Source of the DNA: Anaerolineaceae bacterium
GTDB lineage: Bacteria > Chloroflexota > Anaerolineae > Anaerolineales > Anaerolineaceae
Length of the DNA stretch: 12,704 nucleotides
NCBI GenBank assembly: GCA_003448875.1
Contig: DLXG01000159.1
Span: forward strand, 1 to 12,704
Direction of reading: 5' to 3'
Positions 1 to 6,461 of this stretch are shown one piece after another (the first letter of the stretch is position 1; each line of letters starts with the position of its first letter). Under the pieces are notes generated by a model. The model searched no databases and was not told the DNA's origin. It saw only the letters and a list, made by a program, of their open reading frames with translations. The translations under genes and the position numbers were made by a program.

Positions 1-895
1 GCACGCCATGGCTATCATAACAAACCGGCATGTTGACTTGTTGATCCGGGTCTAATTTCTCAAACAAGGTCACTGTGGTACCATGAAAATCTGCAATATA
101 TGTCTGCAGAACCTGAGTAGAAAGCCCATATTTGGACATAATTTCTTCATTGGTGTGACAGTCCGCACAAATCTTCGGAGAAGACAAGCGAAATGCCGCC
201 CCACCGCTGGGGCCGCTTACATTGTGAACCCCATGGCAGTCAATACAGGAAGGCACATCCGGATTTTTGTCTACCAACACACCTGTGCCATGCACACTTT
301 TGGAATACTCATCATAAATCGTACTGTGGCATTTACCGCACACCATTGCCGATTGGGCATGTTCGGCTGCGGTCAGGCGGCCTTGTTCATCCTTTGTGAT
401 TTTTGGCTGCTGATGCGGATTGTGGCAATCTGCGCAGATTGGCGCATTGATATTTCCTTCTGCCATCACTCGTGTGTGAACACTATCCATCAACTCCGTA
501 GCCTGCGAGGGATGGCATTGGTTGCAGGTGTTTTGATATTGCAGGGTATACTCCCGGCTGGATTGGGCCACGTTTTCAGGATGCGGGTAGCCGCTGATAT
601 TGGTATGACACACCTGGCAGCTCAACGTAGCATGAGCAGACATGCCAAATTCCTGAGGAGCAATTACCACTGAAATTAAATCGCCATTGGGAAATTCTTT
701 GATCTGTCCTTCAACCATGTGACACGAAAGGCAGGCAGCGTTGTTAGGTAATTGGGCATTTTCGCCAGGAAAAGATACCGCCTTTACTGGCTGCACTGCT
801 TGCTGAGAAACCATCGCCACAACCCCGATAGCGATCAAAACCACAGCAACTGCCATGTACAACAGCGTTCGAGTTACTCTATCATGTTCAGCCAT
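1..895 (-). CDS. Membrane-anchored multiheme cytochrome c (3' end cut by window edge)
   Basis: Reading the minus strand from ATG 895-893 gives an open frame of 298 residues that runs off the left edge. Residues 11-29 are a hydrophobic segment after a short N-terminus (MAEHDRVTRT), so this looks like an uncleaved signal anchor with the rest outside the membrane. Seven CXXCH heme-binding motifs start at residues 55 (CLSCH), 93 (CQVCH), 124 (CNQCH), 154 (CADCH), 186 (CGKCH), 217 (CIDCH, followed by GVH) and 243 (CADCH). An eighth position, residues 292-296, reads CYDSH, with Ser (AGC) where the second Cys is expected. AAGGAG lies 11 nt before the ATG. The motif spacing and the CXXCHGVH form resemble multiheme cytochromes used in respiratory or extracellular electron transfer. 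The partner and acceptor cannot be told from here. It follows the decaheme gene on the same strand but is separated from it by a terminator and probably has its own promoter. Confidence 0.9.
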   Translation of the reverse strand, partial: MAEHDRVTRTLLYMAVAVVLIAIGVVAMVSQQAVQPVKAVSFPGENAQLPNNAACLSCHMVEGQIKEFPNGDLISVVIAPQEFGMSAHATLSCQVCHTNISGYPHPENVAQSSREYTLQYQNTCNQCHPSQATELMDSVHTRVMAEGNINAPICADCHNPHQQPKITKDEQGRLTAAEHAQSAMVCGKCHSTIYDEYSKSVHGTGVLVDKNPDVPSCIDCHGVHNVSGPSGGAAFRLSSPKICADCHTNEEIMSKYGLSTQVLQTYIADFHGTTVTLFEKLDPDQQVNMPVCYDSHGV

Positions 896-979
896 GAGGT
901 TCTCTACTCCTTGCCGAAATTTGGTATCGCCGGGAAATCTTACCAGTAAGTAAGAGTCTGGACTTTACAAACGAAATTA

Positions 980-985
980 ATTATA
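980..985 (-). promoter_or_regulatory. Candidate -10 element for the membrane-anchored cytochrome gene
   Basis: The minus strand reads TATAAT, a perfect -10 hexamer, 84 bp upstream of the cytochrome ATG and downstream of the terminator of the preceding gene. No good -35 hexamer is seen at 16-18 bp spacing, so this is a sequence-only prediction. Confidence 0.4.
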
Positions 986-1062
986 CATTAAACTCTAATT
1001 TCTTCTCATCCGTCACTCACGAAAAATCATGAAATTCGTCCTATTTATTCAATGATACATGA

Positions 1063-1100
1063 CACAAAAACTCAACCCCCGCAGTCGCAGGGGTTGAGTT
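1063..1100 (-). terminator. Rho-independent terminator of the decaheme cytochrome gene
   Basis: An 11-bp perfect stem (1069-1079 with 1090-1100; arms AACTCAACCCC and GGGGTTGAGTT) has a 10-nt loop. On the minus strand it is followed by TTTTTGTG. It begins 24 nt past the stop codon of the decaheme gene and should separate its transcript from the next cytochrome gene. Confidence 0.9.
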
Positions 1101-1124
1101 ATCTTGTAGATCAATCCGAGGGGC

Positions 1125-3311
1125 TTATGGGCGCTTGAGATTGGCCGTATTGACCTGAACCTTACTGCTTAGATCCAAAATTGAATCATACAGCACTTGC
1201 AGGATGTATTTGCCGTTATGCACATAACCACCCGGGTCTTTCTTGGCATACTGGTAGTTATATGCCGCCTGTAACAGGCGAGGCGTCCAGGATACATAGC
1301 GGTTGGGGAAGATCGCCTCATCCGGAGAAGCCACACCATCCTCGTTCGTATCCACAAAGAAGTACGGATAGGCAGTTGGCGAATATGCAATCGGTGAACC
1401 TGCGACGTCCTTACCATAAGCCCGTATGGCTTGGTATAGGAGCTCGCTCAGGGTGTCAATTTCGCCCTTGATTCCCTCGTTCACATCACCGTCACCATCG
1501 TAATCCACTTTGGGATCTTCTAAACGAATCTGGGTAACATCCTCTACCTGATGGCAAGCACGGCAGGCACCCACTTCCACCGTGAGTTTGTGGGCGTCAT
1601 GACAGTCGGAGCAGGACTGATAGTTCGGAATATGTTCGAACTTGCCAACATATTCTTTGCCCGAATACTGATACACACCCTGCGCCTCAGAGCCGAACAG
1701 TGTTGCCCCGGCCGCAAAGTAGTGAATGTTTCGGAAAGTTAATTTATCAGATGGGGTATCCGGCTCTAAACCGGCAATAGCGCGGTTGACGCTCACGGTT
1801 GACTCACGGCCTTGATGGCAGTTGAGGCATAGATTGTCATTCGGGCTATTTTCAAATCCCAACTTAGCGCCGCTGGGGAAGGTCACGGTTTCAACCTGAT
1901 ACAAAGAGAAGGTAGTCAGGTCATTATGACATGTCTCGCAGCGCAGGCCATTGGAAGGCACCATCGAAATATTGACGCCTTCCGCCAGGAATTGCGGTAA
2001 TCCATCAGCGGTATGGCACTTGACGCATGCATTCGGCACTTTTCCTTCTGCATCCCAATGACGGAATGCCTCGGCGGATCCGTCGAAGTGCCCGGCATCC
2101 ACACGGTTAGCCTTACTCAAATCCACCGGAGTGGCTAATTTTTCGTTCAGGCTTTCGATGGAATCGTACAGCAGTTGAATGATGTACTTTCCGCCATGAG
2201 CATAGCCGCCGGGATCCTTCATGGCCACCTGGAAGTTGAAGGCCGCTTTTTCTAAGCGTGGCGTCCAGGAAGCATATTTATTGGGGAACGCCGCCTCGCC
2301 TTCATCTACACTACCGTTATCATTGGTGTCAATGAAGAAGTACGGATAGGCATTCTTGTCATACACAATTGCCGTTCCTGCAACTTCCTTGGCGTATGCC
2401 TGAATTGCCGTATACAGCATATCCCGTAAGCCGGCAATTTCATCCGCTAAACCTTCTTCTACATCACCATCGCCATCGTAATCAGTCAGGGATGAAGCCA
2501 TACGGATTGCCCTTACCCCTTCAACCGTGTTGGCACCAGGGTGACAGGTCACACAACTTTCCGTCTTCAACTCCAATGAATGAGAGTCATGGCAATCCTG
2601 GCACACCTGCACGCCGGAAACGTGCTCAAACAGCACATCGTAGGATTTGCCGGGGTACTGGTAGCCACCCTTAACCTGAGCGCCATAGCGGCTGACTGCT
2701 GCGGCGTAGTAGTGGATATTGATAAAGCCAAGTTCTCCGACAACGGCATCCTCATCCGTCGCACCGGCTTTTTCAATAGCTTCATCTACCTGCACCATCG
2801 AAGCATTGCCCTGGTGACAGGTCATACATACCGCTTCCCGTCCTAACCCCGTCAGTTCTACACCCGATGGGAACTTCACCGTGGTCAGGGATTCAGTTGT
2901 GGGGTTATGACAGGTGTTACAGTTGATCACTGTATCGGTCGGGGCGGCTTTATCCACTACGAAAGCCTGACTGCCATCCGCGCCGAGATAATCCAGAAAT
3001 CCGGCACTACTGTGGCACTTGGCACAATACGTGGGGATTTCTGCCGGATCTTGACTATCCCAGTAACGAAAAGCGAGCGCAGAAGCATCTGCATGACCGG
3101 AATTCATCCATAAAGCATAATAAGGCACTTCACTGGATAAATCCGGTGCTGCCGGGCAGGGCGCTGCCGTAGGACACGGCACAGCGGTAGGTTGTGGTGG
3201 AGCGGGCGGTTGCGTAGGCTCTGGAGTTGCTTGTTGACAGGCCGTCAAAACAACTCCAACTACTACAAACAGGACAACCATGAGGAAGCCTTTGAGTAGT
3301 CTTCGTGTCAT
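1125..3311 (-). CDS. Decaheme c-type cytochrome lipoprotein with internal duplication
   Basis: The product is 728 residues. A short basic N-terminus and hydrophobic stretch end in the lipobox LTAC, with lipidated Cys25. A Pro-rich linker (about 28-57) contains two PCP motifs. Ten CXXCH motifs start at residues 96, 131, 162, 237, 253 and again at 429, 458, 495, 567, 583, so two pentaheme units of about 330 residues lie in tandem. Each unit also has a DYDGDGD loop (277 and 603) and an EF-hand-like loop after FF[IV] (DTNDNGSVDEGE at 328, DTNEDGVASPDE at 654), suggesting bound calcium. Phrases such as SWTPRL, KDPGGY and YQY.GK repeat between units. The predicted site is the outer face of the cytoplasmic membrane. 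Electron transfer follows from the hemes; the substrate is unknown, and a catalytic oxidoreductase is possible. The start is supported by GGAG 7 nt before the ATG. Confidence 0.93.
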   Translation of the reverse strand: MTRRLLKGFLMVVLFVVVGVVLTACQQATPEPTQPPAPPQPTAVPCPTAAPCPAAPDLSSEVPYYALWMNSGHADASALAFRYWDSQDPAEIPTYCAKCHSSAGFLDYLGADGSQAFVVDKAAPTDTVINCNTCHNPTTESLTTVKFPSGVELTGLGREAVCMTCHQGNASMVQVDEAIEKAGATDEDAVVGELGFINIHYYAAAVSRYGAQVKGGYQYPGKSYDVLFEHVSGVQVCQDCHDSHSLELKTESCVTCHPGANTVEGVRAIRMASSLTDYDGDGDVEEGLADEIAGLRDMLYTAIQAYAKEVAGTAIVYDKNAYPYFFIDTNDNGSVDEGEAAFPNKYASWTPRLEKAAFNFQVAMKDPGGYAHGGKYIIQLLYDSIESLNEKLATPVDLSKANRVDAGHFDGSAEAFRHWDAEGKVPNACVKCHTADGLPQFLAEGVNISMVPSNGLRCETCHNDLTTFSLYQVETVTFPSGAKLGFENSPNDNLCLNCHQGRESTVSVNRAIAGLEPDTPSDKLTFRNIHYFAAGATLFGSEAQGVYQYSGKEYVGKFEHIPNYQSCSDCHDAHKLTVEVGACRACHQVEDVTQIRLEDPKVDYDGDGDVNEGIKGEIDTLSELLYQAIRAYGKDVAGSPIAYSPTAYPYFFVDTNEDGVASPDEAIFPNRYVSWTPRLLQAAYNYQYAKKDPGGYVHNGKYILQVLYDSILDLSSKVQVNTANLKRP
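1128..2105 (-). repeat. Second copy of the internal pentaheme repeat (residues about 403-728)
   Basis: This is the counterpart of the first unit, running from AGHFDGSAEAFRHWD through five CXXCH motifs, DYDGDGD, the second EF-hand-like loop, and SWTPRL, KDPGGYVHNGKYI and VLYDSI. It has diverged from copy one at many positions while keeping every heme motif, which points to an old duplication with both halves still in use. Confidence 0.85.
2127..3104 (-). repeat. First copy of the internal pentaheme repeat (residues about 70-395)
   Basis: This unit codes for five CXXCH motifs, a DYDGDGD loop, an EF-hand-like loop, and a C-terminal part with SWTPRL, KDPGGYAHGGKYI and LLYDSI. Motif order and spacing match the second unit at an offset of 327-333 residues, so the gene probably arose by duplication of a pentaheme ancestor. 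Boundaries are approximate. Confidence 0.85.
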
Positions 3312-3329
3312 ATTGTCTCTCCATCCTTT

Positions 3330-3380
3330 CTAAAAATTTCGGGAAATTGGGTTGATAAACTCACTAGACGTTTCCTTCAT
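3330..3380 (-). other. Possible 16-codon leader ORF upstream of the decaheme gene
   Basis: An ATG at 3380 opens a frame reading MKETSSEFINPISRNF and stops at TAG 3332-3330, 18 nt before the decaheme ATG. It is in the same frame as the decaheme gene but separated from it by the stop. The nearest strong ribosome-binding sequence (3403-3408) is 22 nt away, too far for a normal start. Translation is therefore doubtful. Confidence 0.2.
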
Positions 3381-3398
3381 ACCGAATAAATTACTAAT

Positions 3399-3408
3399 AT
3401 CACCTCCT
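3399..3408 (-). promoter_or_regulatory. Orphan near-perfect Shine-Dalgarno sequence in the decaheme leader
   Basis: The minus strand reads AGGAGGTGAT, a long complement to the usual 3' end of 16S rRNA. It is not followed by a start codon at normal spacing; the decaheme ATG is about 90 nt further on and has its own GGAG. It may be a standby ribosome site, part of a leader peptide with a rare start codon, or a structural element. Confidence 0.45.
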
Positions 3409-3438
3409 CTGGATTAGATTAAAACCTCATTAGAGAAA

Positions 3439-3467
3439 ATTATACCGATTATGTTTTCTTAATACAA
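3439..3467 (-). promoter_or_regulatory. Predicted sigma-70-type promoter of the decaheme cytochrome gene
   Basis: On the minus strand, TTGTAT (3462-3467) and TATAAT (3439-3444) are separated by 17 bp. The predicted transcript would start near 3432 and carry a leader of about 120 nt before the ATG at 3311. Confidence 0.6.
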
Positions 3468-3530
3468 TATTAAATTGGTCTGAATTCTGATATTACAGTC
3501 AAATTAGGACGAATGTCATATCATTAGGGG

Positions 3531-3539
3531 TGATACAAT
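3531..3539 (+). promoter_or_regulatory. Candidate extended -10 promoter for the LOG-family gene
   Basis: TGATACAAT fits the extended -10 pattern TGnTAnAAT and lies 41 bp before the ATG at 3581. A second candidate, TAAAAT at 3569-3574, is only 6 bp before the ATG and would give a leaderless mRNA. No Shine-Dalgarno sequence is visible before the ATG, so the leaderless option is open. Confidence 0.35.
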
Positions 3540-3580
3540 CAATTCCTCAACCGTTTCCCAATCTCGTTTAAAATACAGAC

Positions 3581-4183
3581 ATGAACAACCAAGAAATTAA
3601 CTCAATCTGCGTTTTCGCCGGCTCTGCCGATAGCCTTGCTCAATCTTACCTGGATGGTGCAGCACAATTAGGTAAATTACTGGCTAAAAATCACATAAAA
3701 ATTATTTATGGAGGGGGTAAAACTGGCTTGATGGGCGCCTTAGCCGATGCCGCCTTACAAGCCGGTGCAACGGTGATTGGAGTTGTGCCACATTCTCTTT
3801 TTCAACCACAATTGATACACAATCAACTCAGTGAATTAAGACTTGTTGAGGACATGCACCAGCGCAAAGCCTTAATGAGCCAGTTAGCCGATGCGTTTAT
3901 CGCCCTCCCCGGAGGTTTTGGTACTTTCGATGAATTATTTGAAACACTGACCTGGACGCAAATTGGCATACACCGCAAAGTTGTGGGATTATTGAATATT
4001 AACAATTATTTCACTCCATTGGTGGAATTAATCGAACACGCCCGCAAAGAAGGATTTATCTATTCCAATCACCGCGAATTGTTCCTTGTGGAGAATGACC
4101 CAAATCGTTTATTCGATAGCATGAGAAATCACCGTTTTCCCGAAGATCTGGATAAATGGGTCTCCCGCTCTCCATCAAAGTAA
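3581..4183 (+). CDS. LOG family protein (nucleoside 5'-monophosphate phosphoribohydrolase, Rossmann fold)
   Basis: The product is 200 residues, a normal length for the LOG family. Motifs seen are VFAGSAD near the N-terminus (family usually has a CGSS-like sequence here), YGGGKTGLMGALAD (43-56), MHQRK (92-96) and PGGFGTFDE (110-118), followed by LTWTQIGIHRK. In characterised members, the Arg of MHxRK (R95) and the Glu of PGGxGTxxE (E118) act in cleaving the N-glycosidic bond of cytokinin or AMP-like nucleotides, releasing the base and ribose 5-phosphate. Relatives are often misnamed lysine decarboxylases. The real substrate in this bacterium is unknown; nucleotide salvage is the cautious reading. 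It stands alone, divergent from the decaheme gene and convergent with glmS. There is no clear ribosome-binding sequence before the ATG. Confidence 0.9.
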   Translation: MNNQEINSICVFAGSADSLAQSYLDGAAQLGKLLAKNHIKIIYGGGKTGLMGALADAALQAGATVIGVVPHSLFQPQLIHNQLSELRLVEDMHQRKALMSQLADAFIALPGGFGTFDELFETLTWTQIGIHRKVVGLLNINNYFTPLVELIEHARKEGFIYSNHRELFLVENDPNRLFDSMRNHRFPEDLDKWVSRSPSK

Positions 4184-4204
4184 TATAAGGATCAACAATG
4201 CCTC

Positions 4205-4246
4205 AAAAAAATAGAACGGTCTCCCACTTAAACCGGAGACCGTTCA
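4205..4246 (-). terminator. Terminator between convergent LOG and glmS genes, strongest for glmS
   Basis: An 11-bp perfect stem (GAACGGTCTCC at 4214-4224 with GGAGACCGTTC at 4235-4245) has a 10-nt loop. On the minus strand it is followed by TATTTTTTT, an excellent U-tract, 30 nt after the glmS stop. On the plus strand only a broken T run (ACTTACTTTT) follows, so it may also terminate the LOG transcript but less efficiently. Confidence 0.9.
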
Positions 4247-4275
4247 ACTTACTTTTAATGTACATAAATGAAGAT

Positions 4276-6117
4276 TTATTCTACTGTGACACTCTTTGCC
4301 AGATTGCGTGGTTGATCCACGTCCAATCCTCTTAGTGAGGCAATATGATAGGCAAACAATTGCAGAGGAATCACAGTCACAACCGGCGAAAGCAGCCAGG
4401 GAGTCGGCGGCACCCAGAATACATGATCTGCCAGTTCAGTCACCCGTGTATCGCCTTCGGTTGCCACCACAATCACGCTGCCACCACGTGCTTTTGCCTG
4501 CTCAATCTGACTGATCATCTTTTCATACCATGGGTCTTGGGGAGCAATGGCTAATACTGGCATGTCACGATCCACTAGCGCAATCGGGCCGTGCTTCATC
4601 TCGCCAGCCGGGTATGCTTCGGCATGAATATACGAAATTTCCTTGAGTTTTAATGCCCCTTCATACGCAATCGGCATGTTAATTCCGCGCCCTAAATACA
4701 GCATATTCCGAATATATTTCATCTCCCGTGCAACCGGAATAATTTCCTTTTCGCGATCAAGACAGCGCCCAACCAGATCGGGAATCAACCTTAAATCACT
4801 GACCAGCTGTTTTCTTCTGACAACATCTAACGCTCCGCGCAGGTCGGCCAGTAAGACTGCCAGCATATACAAATCCACCAATGGGGCAGTAAAAGCTTTT
4901 GTAGAAGCCACCCCGATCTCCGGTCCGGTTTGCATGGAAATGTACCCATCCGCGATGCGCATGGCTTGCGAACCAATTGCATTGACGATCGACCACAAAA
5001 CAGCCCCTCGCTTTCTCCCTTCATCCATGGCCGCCAGCGTATCGGCTGTCTCACCGGACTGGCTGATTGCCAGCACGACCGTGTTCTGATCCACAATTGG
5101 ATCTCGGTAGCGAAACTCCGAAGCAATGTCTACCTCAACAGGGATGCGCGCAATGTGCTCTATCAGGACTTTTCCCACCATGCCAGCGTGAGCGGCGGTG
5201 CCGCAGGCCGTGATGATAATTTTTTGGATTCGTTTTGCCAGCTGGGGAGTAAGATTCAACTGCGGCAGGCGGATAACCCCCTCGTCGAAATCCACTCTGC
5301 CCGCCAGTGTATCCGTCAGTGAACGCACCTGCTCGTGAATTTCTTTTTGCATAAAATGGCGGTATTCCCCTTTTTCGGCCGCCACCGGATCCCAACTAAT
5401 CAGGTGCTCTTGCAGTTGGACTGGTTTGCCGTCCAGAGTCATAACCCGCACATTCTCACGGCTTACAACCGCCATTTGATGCGAATCCAGGAAGATCATC
5501 CGGCGGGTATGATCCAGAATGGCAGGAATATCTGAAGCAACGAACATCTCTTTTTCTCCAATCCCGATCACAACTCCGCCGGCGTTGCCAATCCGCGCGG
5601 CAATGATCTTGTCAGGTTCCAGTGATGACATCACCACCACACCATGCGCACCTTTCAAGTGGCGCAAGGCCTGGCGAGTAGCCTCTTCTAATGAGGTGCC
5701 GCTGCTTAAGAAGCGCTCGATAAGATGAACGATTACCTCGGTATCCGTATCCGAATTAAAGGTCACCCCTTCCGCCAACAGTTCTTCCCGAAGTTCAAGG
5801 AAGTTTTCGACAATCCCGTTATGCACCACTACGACCTGGCGGCTGTTACCCATGTGGGGATGGGCATTCCGCGCGCTGGGTTCGCCATGGGTTGCCCAGC
5901 GCGTATGACCGATGCCGATATTACCTTCCACCGGCTGGTTTTCCACAAGACTGGCCAGTTTGCTTAATTTACCGGCATCACGGCGGATCTCAATATTTCC
6001 ATTTTGTAAAACCGCTATTCCCGCCGAATCATAGCCTCGATACTCCAACCGCTTTAATCCGTTGAGAACAATCGGAGTAGCATTGCGTTCTCCGATGTAG
6101 CCAACAATGCCGCACAT
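4276..6117 (-). CDS. glmS: Glutamine--fructose-6-phosphate aminotransferase (isomerizing)
   Basis: GlmS makes glucosamine-6-phosphate from fructose-6-phosphate and glutamine, the first step towards UDP-GlcNAc and cell-wall sugars, in the cytoplasm. I start at ATG 6117 because this gives MCGIVGYIG, which puts the catalytic Cys at position 2 as required for an N-terminal nucleophile after Met removal. AAAGGAG ends 5 nt before it. A frame start five codons further out would bury the Cys. The 613-residue product has the glutaminase domain (LEYRGYDSAG, GHTRWATHG, HNGIVEN, SDTDTE), then two SIS isomerase domains (TACGTAAHAG, ISQSGETADT, EIGVASTKAFT; LGRGINMPIAYEGALKLKE, EAYPAGEMKHGP) and the C-terminal DQPRNLAKSVTVE. 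Length and motifs are normal. The leader carries a probable glmS ribozyme, so the mRNA is likely cleaved when glucosamine-6-phosphate is abundant. Confidence 0.98.
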   Translation of the reverse strand: MCGIVGYIGERNATPIVLNGLKRLEYRGYDSAGIAVLQNGNIEIRRDAGKLSKLASLVENQPVEGNIGIGHTRWATHGEPSARNAHPHMGNSRQVVVVHNGIVENFLELREELLAEGVTFNSDTDTEVIVHLIERFLSSGTSLEEATRQALRHLKGAHGVVVMSSLEPDKIIAARIGNAGGVVIGIGEKEMFVASDIPAILDHTRRMIFLDSHQMAVVSRENVRVMTLDGKPVQLQEHLISWDPVAAEKGEYRHFMQKEIHEQVRSLTDTLAGRVDFDEGVIRLPQLNLTPQLAKRIQKIIITACGTAAHAGMVGKVLIEHIARIPVEVDIASEFRYRDPIVDQNTVVLAISQSGETADTLAAMDEGRKRGAVLWSIVNAIGSQAMRIADGYISMQTGPEIGVASTKAFTAPLVDLYMLAVLLADLRGALDVVRRKQLVSDLRLIPDLVGRCLDREKEIIPVAREMKYIRNMLYLGRGINMPIAYEGALKLKEISYIHAEAYPAGEMKHGPIALVDRDMPVLAIAPQDPWYEKMISQIEQAKARGGSVIVVATEGDTRVTELADHVFWVPPTPWLLSPVVTVIPLQLFAYHIASLRGLDVDQPRNLAKSVTVE

Positions 6118-6144
6118 AGGTTCTCCTTTCAATACTTGAAGAAT

Positions 6145-6170
6145 TCTCTTTATCTAGAACAGATAAGAGA
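6145..6170 (-). other. AU-rich hairpin just upstream of the glmS ribosome-binding site
   Basis: On the minus strand, UCUCUUAUCU pairs with AGAUAAAGAGA (10 bp, one bulged A) around a GUUCU loop. It ends 16 nt before the AAAGGAG of glmS. It has no U-tract after it, so it is not a terminator. It may affect stability of the mRNA left after ribozyme cleavage or stand in for the P4 region; this is inference. Confidence 0.4.
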
Positions 6171-6212
6171 TTTAAGCAAGATTTATCAACATTTTATTTT
6201 TAGGGAAAAGAT

Positions 6213-6373
6213 GGGCAATACATTTGCCCGGAAGGCTTCCGCTGATCTCTCGATTTTCCCGGCGGCCAGGTCATCACCCTGTTTTCACCGGTTAACCCTG
6301 CTTTGCAGCAGGGAACCTTCCTCCTCGTCACTTCGCCACCTCCCGACTTGCCGGAGATGGGAAGCCATGCGCT
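6213..6373 (-). ncRNA. glmS ribozyme (glucosamine-6-phosphate-activated), variant with core insertion
   Basis: Directly upstream of glmS, the minus strand matches my recollection of the glmS ribozyme core. In order: A|GCGCAUGG at 6373-6365, the expected cleavage site between 6373 and 6372 (usual form A|GCGCCUGG); a 12-bp P1 stem, 6364-6353 with 6343-6331, one bulged C; then UGACGAGG (6330-6323), whose first G matches the catalytic guanosine; P2, GGAAGGU (6321-6315) with GCCUUCC (6236-6230); AUCGAGAGAUCAGCGG (6254-6239) against the usual AUCGAGAnAUCGGCGG; and P3, GGGCAA/UUGCCC (6229-6224 with 6218-6213). In known ribozymes the segment after P2 is about UUUAUCGA. Here 59 nt (6313-6255), folding into two hairpins, replace one U. 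No clear P4 follows. Role: self-cleavage on binding glucosamine-6-phosphate, lowering glmS expression. Activity with the insertion is untested. Confidence 0.85.
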
Positions 6374-6428
6374 GGTCTTTTCCGCAGATCAATTACAGTT
6401 TCGTAATGAGCATCACCTCCAACGCCTG

Positions 6429-6456
6429 ATTATACCCGGCTTTTGCTATAATTCAA
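6429..6456 (-). promoter_or_regulatory. Predicted glmS promoter
   Basis: On the minus strand, TTGAAT (6451-6456) and TATAAT (6429-6434) are separated by 16 bp. Transcription would begin near 6423, about 50 nt before the ribozyme cleavage site and about 305 nt before the glmS ATG. Its -35 overlaps the -10 of the divergent plus-strand gene. Confidence 0.65.
6444..6452 (+). promoter_or_regulatory. Extended -10 promoter of the small membrane protein gene
   Basis: TGCTATAAT is a perfect extended -10 element. Only 9 nt separate it from ATG 6462, so the transcript would begin at or within a few bases of the start codon. This gives a leaderless or nearly leaderless mRNA. Confidence 0.6.
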
Positions 6457-6461
6457 CCGTA

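Noticed and set aside
83..673. Plus-strand open frame of 196 codons
   Set aside because: It lies fully antisense to the multiheme cytochrome frame, whose CXXCH motifs and signal anchor are clear. It has no recognisable domain and is a shadow.
1128..3104. Tandem repeat suggesting an assembly duplication
   Set aside because: The two halves differ at many amino acid positions while keeping motif order, so this is an old gene-internal duplication and not a copied contig segment.
3399..3420. Plus-strand likeness to the 3' end of 16S rRNA (ATCACCTCCT)
   Set aside because: No further rRNA similarity is seen. It is simply the complement of the orphan Shine-Dalgarno sequence.
3581..4183. Annotation as lysine decarboxylase
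   Set aside because: The PGGxGTxxE and MHxRK motifs define the LOG family; the lysine decarboxylase name for this family is a known misannotation.
6118..6132. Five-codon N-terminal extension of GlmS
   Set aside because: It would prevent the catalytic Cys from being N-terminal, and it contains the Shine-Dalgarno sequence of the real start.
6203..6229. P3 hairpin of the ribozyme read as a rho-independent terminator
   Set aside because: A 6-bp stem with AUCUUUU after it is terminator-like, but its place right after P2 matches ribozyme P3, and the U run is short and broken.
6303..6461. N-terminal extension of the small membrane protein gene
   Set aside because: These 53 codons overlap the glmS ribozyme and both promoters. 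An extended -10 element immediately before ATG 6462 supports the shorter form.
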